Origin: Saccoglossus kowalevskii
Taxonomy: Eukaryota; Hemichordata; Enteropneusta; Harrimaniidae
Reading direction: 5' to 3'
Assembly (NCBI RefSeq): GCF_000003605.2
Contig: NW_003109985.1
Span: 31,688 to 95,687 of the forward strand
Length of the DNA: 64,000 nt
The notes beneath the pieces were generated by a model, which saw only the letters and a program-made list of their open reading frames with translations, ran no database searches and was not told the DNA's origin. The translations under genes and the position numbers were made by a program. Shown here in pieces: positions 1-12,689 of this stretch; positions within the stretch are counted from its first letter, which is position 1, and each line of letters opens with the position of its first letter.

Positions 1-1816
1 CCTTTCAATATTGCAATAAATAAGTTGCGTTTGCTGATCACCCGATCCCATAATTATGTGTCATGGCAGTAGCGTCTCTTTGTCATGTAGTGAGAAATCA
101 TACCGTTAAATATTCCTTCTTGGTCAGCATTTCTCAAAAACATTATTACAGAAAAAATAACTGCTCGTTAGATAACCCATGAATCATCCTGTAACATTAA
201 TGCGTGACATTGTTCACGGGATTGTTCACCCTTGCTTTATGCTAAACGTACCAGGCACACATGCGCAATTTGTCTGACCCACGATTGATGTATACGTTAG
301 AGTAAACACTGTTTATCTTACATATACGATGAATGACAATGAAGTAGCGGGTAATACGATGAACTATCTGCAGACAATATCGACACAAGTCTCCAACTAA
401 CTATCACATAAACCACGAAATACAATACATAAACTTTAGTGGAATTGTTTTACATTATCATTTAGATTAAATTATAAACGTCTTATATCTTTCAGTGCGT
501 ATATAAAATTCCCAGGGTAGTCTCTACAATTGCATGAAAATATTTGCCGCGCTACTGTACAATGCTGAGTGGGTGGTTGCTCACAATTATAACCCACAGA
601 ACACGTGTCTTTTGCGTCTGATCAAGGTTTTATAGTAATCTTCATTTAGATGCCATGATACAAAAGTGGTTCACGTACGCGCATGTATACAGAGTGTGAG
701 ACCGATTTGATCCAATACTGGTGATCTCACATCCAAACAGCCAGGGATGTAAGGACTCGAATTATTAAATATATACTCTTAAATGTATGTTGTATTCTCT
801 GTACGAGAGCGATACGAGTGTCCTGCCTGCACTTGGACGAGCTTCTATCTCGTCCAACAAAGTATGCGAACCCTATACATGATCGTACACTGCGGCATTT
901 TTTAAATTTTCATAAATAATTGAATTATAATGCCCGAGGCGTGGCGGCGAGGGGCTGTCTCTTAATACACGTGGTCGGCTGATCCACTCACAGATTATTC
1001 AAAAACAACCCGTAGTCATTGTGTTATTGGACATGTATACTTAATTAAATTGCTTGTGCGCTTGCTCCGCTTTTAATATGTTACGCCAAGATCAGACAAA
1101 CCGGGGAATGAAGAAAGTGGCGGAGTTCGATGTCGCGGTAAAAATAAATCCCGGATTTGTACACCACGACAAGATATGGACTTGATTTGCAAAACAAACC
1201 CTTCTCCATTTCGAGTTAATAGCAATTTTAAGCCGTGCCTAGTAGATGGTCTGCGCATTTCATCAATAATTGTACAGTAGCAAATATGGGTTTTCACTTA
1301 AAGTATGTAATGCAAATACCACAGTTGATTACTTAGGAAAACATGAATGCCAGATTATTAACTTGCAGATAAGACATGACTGAAATGTTGTATCAGCTGT
1401 CCCTTTCTCACGCCAGATTTCAAGTTCATCTATAATTTGCAAGGACTACCAGTTTTATTAAAACAATATATGTGAATCTGTTAAGAATGTGTAGTTTCAT
1501 TATTCATGGCACGTGGCTTTGCTCTGTTTTGGGGTCACACTGTGATGCAACGAACACGCTGTATACGTAATCTAAACCTGCTTTTCAGTTTTCTGAATAA
1601 AGATGCACATTAATCTTCTCTATTTGCACAAATTATTTATTTGTATCGTTTGTTTCCAACTGCATTATGAATGCACATTTCATATATTACCCACAGTTTA
1701 TCTTTACAAACGCTGGTAGACAGAACAGAACAGTTACAGGACTAGTAGACTCGAATGTGTAAAAGCTTATGAAAGAAGCACCTGTAATGTGGCTCAAAGG
1801 AGAATTTCGGGGATTA
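1..1816. other. Non-coding AT-rich DNA
   Basis: No coding region, RNA gene or repeat family can be supported here. The open frames are under 75 codons and lack any recognisable domain, signal peptide or splice context. The one neat local structure is a perfect 9-bp inverted repeat with a 7-base loop at 833-857 (arms TTGGACGAG and CTCGTCCAA). A stem of that size is expected by chance a few times in 64 kb, so no function is assigned. Confidence 0.6.
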
Positions 1817-2205
1817 CTCGCTTCTGCAGTGTAGGGATACCATAAGACCTTATAACGAAACACTGAAGTCATTCACACACCCACGTAGTCAGACACAGTC
1901 AGCTTCTGGAGTTGAGCTTCGATGTTCTTTAATATTAAGACACGTGAGACACCCCTTGCCAGGTTATCGCAACCTTCTGTCCAGACCTGCACCTGGTATG
2001 ACGTCCCAACGCCCCCTATTCCATTTCCCCCCCTCCCCATTTAATCGTTGGAGAGAAGTCAGTTTACACCTGCTGGCACATGAATTCACACTACGTGGAC
2101 AAATTGTAATGCAGGAACAAAGAAATTTGAGTCGGCGTGGGTTCCCACGCCTGCTTCCGTTTTCGCAGTGTGGTGTTAAAATGCCAGCATAATGCAAACA
2201 TGACA
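1817..2205. repeat. Left direct terminal repeat (LTR-like)
   Basis: This is copy 1 of the pair. Shared sequence starts at CTCGCTTCTGCAG and ends at ATGCAAACATGACA, after which the copies diverge abruptly. It carries a perfect GC-rich hairpin at 2134-2151 (GGCGTGGG / CCCACGCC, 2-base loop), which is also present in copy 2, and a C-rich tract near 2010-2040. The short overlapping frames on both strands here recur in the second copy only because the DNA is duplicated. They show no protein motif. Confidence 0.72.
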
Positions 2206-2471
2206 TCGGTATTTTTTCCTGTGGTTCGACCCGGAACCACTAAGCAGCGGATGTCTCACAAAGAGGGGTAAAATATACATCAAGCGAATTAAGACGTAAT
2301 ATAAAAGTAAAAAGGTAATATGAACTGAAAAAATTACAAACGTCATATAGTCGGCGTCAGTAGCGGTTGAGCTCGGCGTCGTAGTGTTGCCAAGATCGCG
2401 TCGTCTGCAGGAGATGTTGTCGTCGCGGTTGCTTCGTCCTCCGAAGTAGTTGAATAAATACCAACTGTGAG

Positions 2472-2560
2472 AGTATTAGATTGAATAAAGGAAATATTAA
2501 AATAACTGAAATAATTGTAAAAGTATTCGATTAAATAAAGGAAATATTAAAATAATTAAA
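2472..2560 (+). repeat. Short tandem duplication, 50-bp period
   Basis: Two AT-rich units beginning AGTATTAGATTGAATAAAGG (2472) and AGTATTCGATTAAATAAAGG (2522) share about 40 bases, including GGAAATATTAAAATAA. They lie within the internal region of the LTR-like element and may have arisen by replication slippage. Confidence 0.8.
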
Positions 2561-2989
2561 CACGCTCCCCCATTTTCAAAAGACTCCACCCTACAAAAAT
2601 TGAAATACAAAATAGGAAAATTTGGATGCAAGCATGGCTAAGTCAAACGAGAGTAAAAGATCAAATGTCTCTGTTCTTCAAATCTTCATTTTGTAGTTTT
2701 TCTTTGGTTGAAGAATGTATCGTCTACGATTTCTTTGCTTCTCATGGGTTAACTTGCGCTCCTCAACACTGACGATGTTTCGTTGATTCGCTGTTCTGCA
2801 CAGTAGTGGCCCATGTAATCACAACTTGGTTGAACTTGACTTTGCAGTAGTTTATGGGTGCTATTCTGTGACAAGGTTTGGTGGTACTGTCTTTGTCCGT
2901 CCGTTTACCGTTCCTGCGATATGTCGCTGTATGTTCTTATCCTGAAAAGTCTTGTGACAGGGACACAGCTTCCAGTGGTAGAGGTATGG

Positions 2990-3387
2990 CTCGCTTCTGC
3001 AGTGTAGGGATACCATAAGACCTTATAACGGAACACTGAAGTCATTCACACACCCACGTAGTCAGACACAGTCAGTTTCTGGAGTTGAGCTTCGATGTTC
3101 TTTAATATTAAAACACGTGAGACACCCCTTGCTAGGTTATCGCAACCTTCTGTCCAGACTTGCACCTGGTATGACGTCCCAACGCCCCCCCCCCCCCCAT
3201 ATTCCATTTCCCCCCTCCCCATTTAAGCGTTGGCGAGAAGTCATTTCACACCTGCTGGCACATGAATTCACACTACGTGGACAAATTGTAATGCAGGAAC
3301 AAAGAAATTTGATTCGGCGTGGGTTCCCACGCCTGCTTCCGTTTTCGCAGTGTGGTGTTAAAATGCCAGCATGATGCAAACATGACA
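2990..3387. repeat. Right direct terminal repeat (LTR-like)
   Basis: Copy 2 of the LTR-like pair, collinear with 1817-2205 over its whole length. It differs by scattered single bases and by a run of about 14 C near 3185-3200. The GGCGTGGG / CCCACGCC hairpin is conserved at about 3316-3333. The low divergence suggests the two repeats were identical fairly recently, as LTRs are at insertion, or have been kept alike by gene conversion. Confidence 0.72.
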
Positions 3388-6300
3388 CACCCACTTCATC
3401 CCAAATTTAATTCTCATTATGTCAACTATTTTTCATTGCGCATGTGAACAATTGTGTATGTCATGTCCAATGTGTATAAGGATAGCGATTTTAGTTATTA
3501 CATTTCGGTTAATAACAGCGACTGTGACGTCCATGTTATTTCAGACACATAATGTGAGGCTATATGCCAATGATTTCAATTGTATCAACCAAGTGAGCAG
3601 TAATAAGGGTTATGCAAACATCAATTTCTGATATTGTTGGTGTATCCTTGAATAGATGAGAGAAGCTTTTTCTCCGGAGGAAATTAGGATCGCATCAATC
3701 AATATGCTGCCATGACAACCACTAAACACAATCGACGTTCTGTTTCCATTCCTGCACCATATGTTTAGAACAGAAGTGGATAATATAGGTAGATTATTGT
3801 GGCGCGGATGAATAATTATCAGGATATCAATGATTGAAAATAAAATCGTATGTCGTGTTATGTATTCATGAGGTGATCTAAATGGTACAATTATTTCGTT
3901 GTGCATGTGTTCTCCGAAGACACCCGGTCATCGGGGACTGGAATCAAGGTGGTTATTCACTCAGTATTCAATCATTATGTAGTGTGTTATGCTCGCAAGA
4001 CAATTTCCTGAGAAGAAAATGCATAGGGCGGAGCCAATAGGAATTCTATAAACCTTAATTGTTTTCCTTCATAACACTGCATTTTTGCTGTGAATGTCTG
4101 TGCCAAGGACACTTGCTACAGTTAAATTGACATTTAAAAAAAATGAACGACACAAAATACAATATTATATTATATGTATATTAAACGTGTTAACCTGTAT
4201 TCCGTACTCTCAGATGTTATTCTTGCTGTAATTATCTGAACGCCACAATTATAAAAAAATTGCGCGCAATATTTGCCGAAGATAGGTACGACAAAGGAAA
4301 AAAAAATAAATCATTATAAAATATGAATATCATTAACGAGGCTCCGTGCAATCTACACTTGTCAGCGAATCATGGGACGAGAACTGGTAAATGATGTATT
4401 TGTTTTATTGTAGGGCATTTTACTGGAGTCTCTAGGGAAATCACTATGACCCCTAAGCTATCCATGTTCAATCTATGAGAAAATTGAAGATACATAAACA
4501 ACGCTCCTGAGAATCATCTTGTCATCGCTCGTTTATCTTGTATGACGAAGACGGAGACAATCAACCAATGATGGGTGTCATTGGAATATGTCTAGCAACA
4601 CGTCATGTTTGATACTCCTTCAAATTTACATCATTCAATTTGACTGTACGTGTTTACCATGACGGGTAACACGTGTAGTCGTGACGTATGCACGCCATCC
4701 AATGTGTTCATTTACAAGTAACTATTAATTACATACGCAAATAAAACAATTGAATGTTTATGCCACGTGGCACTCAGACACGGGTTGTAATATCATTTAA
4801 TGCCATTAGTACTTCTATACACTCCAAATATTTATTTTAATTTTACATATTCATATAAAATATGCAAGGAGTCGGTCATAAATGCGTTGCGAGTCTTGAG
4901 TGATGGTTGGTGATTCACGTGGAAACGCACCACTTCTCGTAGCTGGGTAAACATGGCTGATTGTCGAGCATTGTCTGTACGTCACAGGGTGTGGTTATTT
5001 CCGATGTAGATACACATGCGTCGTATTTTATGATATCATTTGGCGTCACCGAAATGAAGTTTTATTAGAGTACTAGTCTAAACTATTTCCTAAAAAGCAA
5101 TATATTTAAATAGCATTATACCGCTAATGTCGGACTTTCAAAGTTTTTAAAATCGGCTTTAAAATCTATTTTATTTTACTGTTTTAGTGTTTTCTATGTT
5201 ACACTGGAAAAAGTTTTTGTGTTGCTGGTAAGTATGAATGTTAAGAACATTATATTGGATGTGCGTTAGTTGCGGTACAAAATCGGGAAAAACTTATCCT
5301 CACATCTGCGGAAAGTCTGAAAACATCACTGACTGTACAAAACACTATCCAACAAGGGATTCTTACGAGTTCAGTCAACGGTTTTGTAAAAAGTTCTCTG
5401 ATTTGGCGATATTAATAGATTAACAATAATATCTGTCAAAGATTATCAAGTAAAATAATGTTTAGATCATCGGTAATAGCATTAACAACAGGGGGGTAAG
5501 TGAATAAAGATGCAAAGCAACCACAAGCGGGCCAGTACGAAGTGGGTGGGCCACTCTTGGTAAGCAGGACTAGCGATGCGGAATGAACATGCTATACAAA
5601 GAAAAGTGTTCAAAGGTCCTGTAGTACTCTCGTAGTTGAAACAAATTAGCGGGGATTATTCATGTATTTATGAGAGAGACTGGTTATTAAAATAATAAGG
5701 TATTGTCAAAGTTATCTTCTTATTATTATGAAGTATCGTACTGGCATTTACAGCATATATGCCTATATTTACAAAAGAGAGATGCATGAAGTGACGACGT
5801 TCATTCGTTTAACATCTAATCGAACATAAAAAGTGTGTATGTTGAAATGACAGAAATAATACTGGCCAGTGTGTATGCTGGTGTTCGAAATTCATTTCTA
5901 TTAATCCAAACACTTCACTTCTTTTGAAACACCTGACATCTCTTCATTTAATTAATAGGGTCCATATACGGGTACGTTTCTTTTACTGATTTGAATATGT
6001 TGTGTAATGTACTCGTCAATTTGGTTCTGAAGATTGTTTATCGATTGTTGTCAGTCTAGTTTTTGTACTTGAACTTCATGTAGCTTGGTCGATATGCTGT
6101 AGTTTATATTATGTTATCTTATTTATACGGCTTGGGTCTCGTATATTCAGCAGAATATAGGGAGTACGCCTTGCGGTGAACGGAACAGTAAATCATCTAA
6201 TATGATCCGCCCTGAAACCCACACATCAAAGGTCTGCGATAGGACTTCTTAAACGAGTGGTCTATGTTTGTTTCACATTTCATAATGTTTCATACAAGAT

Positions 6301-9300
6301 GGACGTGAGTTTGTGACAAAACATCTCCTAGTGTGCACAAAATATTTTCAGGCCTTTGGGAATGTGGGAATTCATTTTTCCATTGCATTCGCAATTTGAA
6401 GTCCCAGGGAGTGCAAAATCTGGATGTTTTAACTCGTAAACATTATGACCCAGAGGAACTGTTTCACTTGATACTCACTTTACTTTGACATCAATCCCAG
6501 AATATAAATAAAATACTCAATTTTAGACAGACAGACAGGTTGATTTCTTAAGCTAAAATATTCCTTTTGCCAACATGCTGTATGATAATTAGTTAATTCT
6601 GCACTTAAAACACAAGTCATGTTCAATTGAATCACTCTAGATGGCGATGGTTTACTTACAATTGTCATTGAATCGCATAGATCCTGTATCAATCGAATGT
6701 GTATTCACCATGCAAATATACGTATAGCATACTTTCTTTCTCTGCTGTCTCAAAAATCATTGCTTTACATAATTAATCGCCAAACTAATGTGTTACAAAT
6801 AAATCATGTTGCGTCGCAATAGGCATAACACCCAGTACTTACTATTAGTGTCGCCTAGGAGATGTTACTTAAATAAGTAGTAAGTCACCCTTAATAAACT
6901 TCACTTAGCGAGATTCCTCTTAATTATCGAAACTGTCTTCAATACGCAAATCGTGTGCTTCATTGATAGCATCAATTTGCAATTTGAGACCTTGTCTTAT
7001 AACAGTATCCGCTTTCCTTTTGATTATCCTGGATTGCCGGCGCATATTAATTCTAAATAACTTATCGGGTGGCTTAATATTTATAGCATAACAAGATACA
7101 AGTTTCTTTATAGATAATACGCCCACCTCGTGGCAGCCATTTTGCTCCTATTAATTCAAGTGTGCAAACATAATATAGCATAAGAGTTCGTTAAATTACC
7201 TGAATAATATAGATTTGATAGATATGACGTCATGTTTTCTATTTCCTATTTACAGAACTCAATATATCATTTTACAAATGTACTAAAAAAATGTCCAACG
7301 CCACAGGCACTGACATCTCCGTTCGTGGGCATAATACAGAATTAAAACTGTATAACCACACAAGACCGTCAATCATACGCGAATACGTTTCCCTCACAGT
7401 AGGCGCTGACTTGTATGCGTAATGCTCGTACCATTCATTCATTATGCGAATTAATTATCTTTATATTTACATCTAATTCTTTTGATTCTTTTTTGAAAAT
7501 CCATTAACATATGAAGTCACACATAACGTTTGAAAAAAATCTGTGTACAGTCTGGAGTGAAAAAAAATGTTTTGTCGGGTTTACTAAGTATACCTCAACA
7601 ATTATCTCAAAACCCCAAGAACTTCTTGTTCTTGTTGATGTCAAGTATTATCATATTGATGTTATTTTTAGTTATAATAACAAAAATGTGTTGTGAAATT
7701 GCATGCACATCTGAAAAGCTCACGAGTAGCTTTCTATTTTAATGTACATGCAATGGCGAGGTTACAATTTAAGTACAACTGTATACAAAACACAAATGGA
7801 AAATAAATTCTATTTATTTCAAAAATTATGTTAAACATAATTGTAAATAATAGCAGTATTTAGTGTAACGAAACAAGATATGACACAACCCAATTGTTGA
7901 GAACATATAACTATCTAAAATTATATTCGATATGCCGTAAATTCCTCGTGAAAGCTTGGTTTTAGGTAGTGTACAGTAATGTTCAGTAACTACTAACAAA
8001 GAGAATACAGAATAACAAGCAAACCATGCCATGCTTGTTTCTATTAGAGATGCTACAATGGGGAGAATTGTGATTGAAACGTTGTCATCACGTATAGATT
8101 TGATGTAAAAATATTCAAGGTGTATTACGATAGAAGACTCTTCCAGTTTATATTGTATTAGGAAATCAAACAGATTTAAAAACAGATTTAGATAGATTTA
8201 AAATAAATTAATAGATTCACCTCATGATTCTAGAGCTATCTTATGAGAGAAACATACTTAAAATTAAGATCATTGAATAATTCTTTCCAAGATCAGTTGT
8301 GCATTCATAAACTTCATACAGACAAAACATAATTTCTCTGTTTACATAGCGATCACGTGATTATTTTGTTCCCTAATGTAGATCGATAGGCAATTACAAA
8401 CTATTTGAACTACGGCTTTAAACAGTTAGTGAGTTTCAATTACTTTTTTGTCTTGTAGATAAAGTATAGTTAAGTATCAAATAGATATACAATACCCTTA
8501 AGCAATATCCAATGCCAGGCGACATATTTAACTTACTAATAGTTAAATATTTCGATGTTAAATAATTTGATGACGTTTTGGTGTTTTTGACACAACTTCT
8601 GGAGAGACAATGAGCCAATTACATAAAAAACAGAATCTGATTCATGTTTGTATCATAGTGAACTATAGCCTATAGCTATACCTGCCTAGCTCATTCAGTG
8701 GATTGATCGTACATCCACACAGTCATCTCATCAAGCTTGAAGAGCTGGAAATCGATTCAATTCGAGTATTGCTGCTGCCCCGTGCTTAAATTATGAAAGT
8801 GAAGTTGTACTCTCCACTTTGATCATGTGAGTACAATACCATCTGAAAATTTAAAGTACTTTCCTATTAAACACTGTTGGGAAAAAATCTAGTGAACGAG
8901 TATTGTTTGAAGCAAGGAATAAATACTTTTACAGTAAACCTGAACAAAAACTGTCAGCGACTGTTTAAACTATAATGACCAGCCAAAACATTCCATTCAT
9001 GTGAATCTTCATAACACACGGAATAACACAGAAGTATATCTACTCGAAGGATGACCATTTTCACGTATCTCTCATAAAAAAACCCATAATATATGTACAG
9101 TTATATTCGCCAGTCATGCATTTGTTTTATTATAAAATGCGCAAAGATTTTCCCCATGTTTAAAAGATTTAATATTAATCCTTGATTTTTTGCATGGCAG
9201 TACTCGTCCTGGACCGCGGGAGATAATGAATATGAACCATATAATTCCACCAATAAATGGAAGTACAACAGATATATTCCATAAAGTATTTGCTTAATGT

Positions 9301-12300
9301 ACCAGACGGTTGATATTGCCATATGTGTACGCACAATATGATGGTAATACTGACATTATTTGGTTGGGACTCACCGTGCATCACAAATTACGTTTTTATT
9401 TGAATACAAAAATTGAAATTCCCATAAAATAAACTTTCTGTTGTTTACCGAGCTATCGGCGCCTGGAACACGGTGTTATCTGATAACACTAAAGCATGGA
9501 TTAAACCAAACCAAATATTGACCTCCAGTAATAGAGACGATCTTTCACATTAGTGAAGAGGAAGTACTGCTATTATTCCGTGTTCCTAATGAGTAGCATC
9601 TGACATGATCCGATTTGTTTCATTTTTCCAATCCAAGATATAATGTTACTAGATAATTCCCTCGATGGACTTCCTTATAATTATACTCGTATATTAGACA
9701 CACAGAGGATGCTATCGACAAACCTAATATCTTGAGAGACATTATGGATCAATGCGATTGCAATTTGTTATAAGCCAAATATGTTTTAATATCAACCTTA
9801 AGATAAAAACAACATACTTTCTAATCTATCTAGCGTATTTGAGTTCAGTTGCTTACCCGGCATGAGTCGACGCGATTGTACCTACACTTTGTGCAAAATT
9901 TTGTCTATTTGTATCCTGAAATATATTGAACTATGATAGTGTTGTCTGTTTCGTGTTTGTAGACACAGTGAAACTAACATACATTCGCGCCCTCGTGTTT
10001 GAAATACGACATGAAATGTTTAATGGATACGACAATGCGTACAAGGCGCCAATCGGTTCCCAATCTACATGACAGCGTTGCATATCAAACGCCTGCCCTA
10101 CACTAATAGTTTGCTGTAGTTAGACAGTGGTGCCGTAGGTAATCACAGTATTACACTGGAATTACATGCAAATGCATGGAAACATGATTTTACTGGATTA
10201 GTACTGCTGGCGGCTTATTGGTGTAATCGTCAGTAATCGGCGACTGAGTGCCTTTATGCTAGACACAGATGAGCCGCAAAATAACATGACATATAGATTG
10301 AAAGTATTAGTTGAATGCGTGTTACAATAAGATCATATCCAGTTGATTGAGTATAAAGCAGAAAGGTATAAATTAAGGCATCGACAGATGTAGATTTAAT
10401 TATATCAAAACTTCTTAATATGTTTTATATAAGCAAATACTCTAATGCAACTATAGTCGAATCATCGGCATCTCTTAATGGAATAGATGTCAATAATAAT
10501 CGGTCAATTATATTGATCAGCGTGAATGTCTTTGTCATAACGCAACTACTCACATCTCTCAGTGTCACTTTATAAGCCATAGTCAATATTTAAACAAACA
10601 ATACGAAGAACAAATTCGAGCTTCATGAACAGATTTTGCACTGTTCGATATTCGCCTGTGGTTACTCGCTCGAGAATTCATAAACACTGTCCACGCTCGA
10701 TTTGAAATATTACACTCGATGTCGGTACAAATACCAACCATCAAGTATATATCACATAATGAACATTTGTTTATTTCTATTCTCTGGTACATTTCTACAC
10801 AAGTAATCAACATGTATTCAATATATTGTCGTTACTCGAGCCACGAATATATTTCATGTACTCAATGTGGAATCTCACAATTAACATTTAGGAAAACACT
10901 GTGTTATAGCTAGATGGTGGAACATCATACATACTATACACGGGCACATATATAATAGTGAATTAACTTCAACGTACCAATAATTAATGAAAAGTCGTAA
11001 AGTTGTTCTGCGTCTGCGCTACCTCCCACTGTCATTACCCCCTCACACCGTACATTCGATTACCGTTACGCTATACCCACTAAATTATAGATGAAATGAA
11101 GTTTCAAAGGTAACCCTGACAACCGAAAACATTGTGTAAATGTTGGACGACCACATACTTTAGAATAACGCTTATTGTCTAAGATGAGAGTGTTGAATTG
11201 AAGATAGCACCAATAACGTTACAATCAATATGCATAAATATGTGTTCGTGGTATACGTTGTAACATTAGCCTAGACGACAAATATTATTAGTTGACGTGG
11301 TATATATTCCAGGAACACTTGTACTCATATGCAGGCATTCCTATACCATTTTATGTATTATATATTCTCTCTGATAATGAATCGTACGTCCGTGTTATGC
11401 TAAATAATGTTTGTGTTCTATTGAATAAGGGCCTTGTCACATCTACGAATGTATCAGTTTGATACACAGGAAAGAACATACATGGACAGTCACAAACACA
11501 TATTTACTCAAACCATGTTTAAAAAGAAGACTGCAGTATATTGCGAATTATTCACAATGTTTTGGAGGAAGTATATGAAAATTCACAAAATAGTTGACTA
11601 TGCTGCGAAAGAGACTAGTTCATCGGTCCTGTTCAAGCTGCAACGACGCTCCCTTCATGTTTAATCACATCATTTGACTGTCGTTTATTCGTTGATGTAT
11701 TTGTATTGTTAAATAAAAGAACGTACCAAAACACGTATGGTACGTCATGGAATATTATTCAAGCATGTATTATTCGTTATAATAACAGAACAGTGATTTG
11801 GTCGTGGTGATAGACAACCTTTGAATTATATCTATCAATTCCACAGTGGCGACTCCTATCGCAATTAAATGCTCCAAGCTTCGTGTTTATCCAGGGCTTC
11901 AAACATCACAGTTGAATATAATAATACTTTAAAAGAAAACATATGTTATTGAAAGGGATAAGCTTGTTCGGTATGCGATTGGATGCGATTATCCCATGTT
12001 AAGCGTGGATCATATTTTTCTTCATTGTGGCCAAGGTAATGAGTAATGGCGTGTTGAAAGATTCTTTTATAGTTTGAATATAATTGTAAGTGTCGATAGA
12101 CATGTATGGGTATTGCCTTTTGCTACTAAGCTATTAAGACGTATTGTGTCGCGCTATTCACTAGTTAGTTGTAGCTGTTAGACGCGTGTAGCTTAGAATG
12201 AAGTAGTGGATTATGTTTCCTCGATTGTTATCACTTGCCGATGTTATTTGTATGAACGGGTCCAGGACACAACCCTCCAAACATATTTTCAACAATATAT

Positions 12301-12380
12301 CTTGGAAATTTTAATTTTTATACAACTTACAACAGTTGCAGTTGCAATCAGTCTTGTTCAGTTGAAATCAATCTCGTTTT
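3388..12380. other. Gene desert, non-coding AT-rich DNA
   Basis: About 9 kb with no supportable gene. The longest frames (up to about 98 codons) have biased, low-complexity composition and no domain signature. A 17-bp palindrome at 9473-9489 (GTGTTATC T GATAACAC) places two GATA motifs head to head. A perfect 8-bp inverted repeat lies at 11721-11745. Both are within chance expectation. Any conserved regulatory elements here could only be seen by comparison with a related genome. Confidence 0.6.
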
Positions 12381-12689
12381 TAGCTCCGCTGTCGAGCGTA
12401 GCTCATCATATGAGTGATTGTCCGTCGTCGTCCGTCGTCCACTTCCACTTTTTATCTTTTCGACTTCTTCTTGAATACTACAAGCCTTATGTACCTTGGG
12501 AGGCTTCTTTTAGATTTGTTCATTTAATGATGATATCTTGATATTTTTGGTAAGAATTGATATTTCCGAGTCAGATTGCTTTAATACCATTCGTGTAGGT
12601 ACCTCAGGTAGAGCTCTCTTAGATTTGTTGATTTTCTAATGATTTTCTGAGTTCTTTACTTGAAATGTGCATTGCTAACAGCGGAGCTA
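12381..12689. repeat. Candidate dispersed repeat bounded by 12-bp inverted ends
   Basis: The segment begins with TAGCTCCGCTGT (12381-12392) and ends with its exact reverse complement (12678-12689). This is GC-richer than the surroundings. Inside lie a TCCGTCG-type simple repeat (about 12419-12443) and a degenerate direct duplication of 108-bp period (from 12491 and 12599, both GTACCT..., then TTAGATTTGTT). The combination suggests a small mobile or repetitive element. Given the length searched, a 12-bp inverted pair could arise by chance, and no target-site duplication was identified. The 111-codon frame at 12206-12541 crosses its left edge and is not supported as a gene. Confidence 0.35.

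Larger units (their letters stand above)
1817..3387. mobile_element. Miniature LTR-retrotransposon-like element (TRIM-like), non-coding
   Basis: Two direct repeats of about 390 bp (1817-2205 and 2990-3387) flank an internal region of about 784 bp. The repeats differ by only a few percent, mostly single substitutions plus a longer run of C in the second copy. With TG at 1825 and 2998, both repeats can be read as TG...CA units, the usual form of LTR ends. The internal region encodes no gag, protease, reverse transcriptase or integrase, so the element would be non-autonomous like the TRIM class. A GC-richer patch lies at about 2345-2445, and a 50-bp period duplication at 2472-2560. Just inside the first repeat, 2221-2240 holds an inverted repeat (GTGGTTC / GAACCAC) containing TGG, a weak primer-binding-site candidate. 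I found no matching target-site duplication, so a segmental duplication of another repeat remains possible. Orientation is uncertain. Confidence 0.6.

Noticed and set aside
833-857. 9-bp hairpin
   Set aside because: A few such hairpins are expected by chance. It is isolated, with no neighbouring feature.
2345-2460. GC-richer patch inside the LTR-like element that could encode a short acidic/Thr-rich peptide on the minus strand
   Set aside because: No start codon and an early stop. Composition alone is not evidence of a gag remnant.
1944-3394. Four similar 80-85-codon frames on both strands
   Set aside because: They are duplicated only because they lie in the two terminal repeats. The strands mirror each other, and differences and indels in the poly-C tract do not respect a frame.
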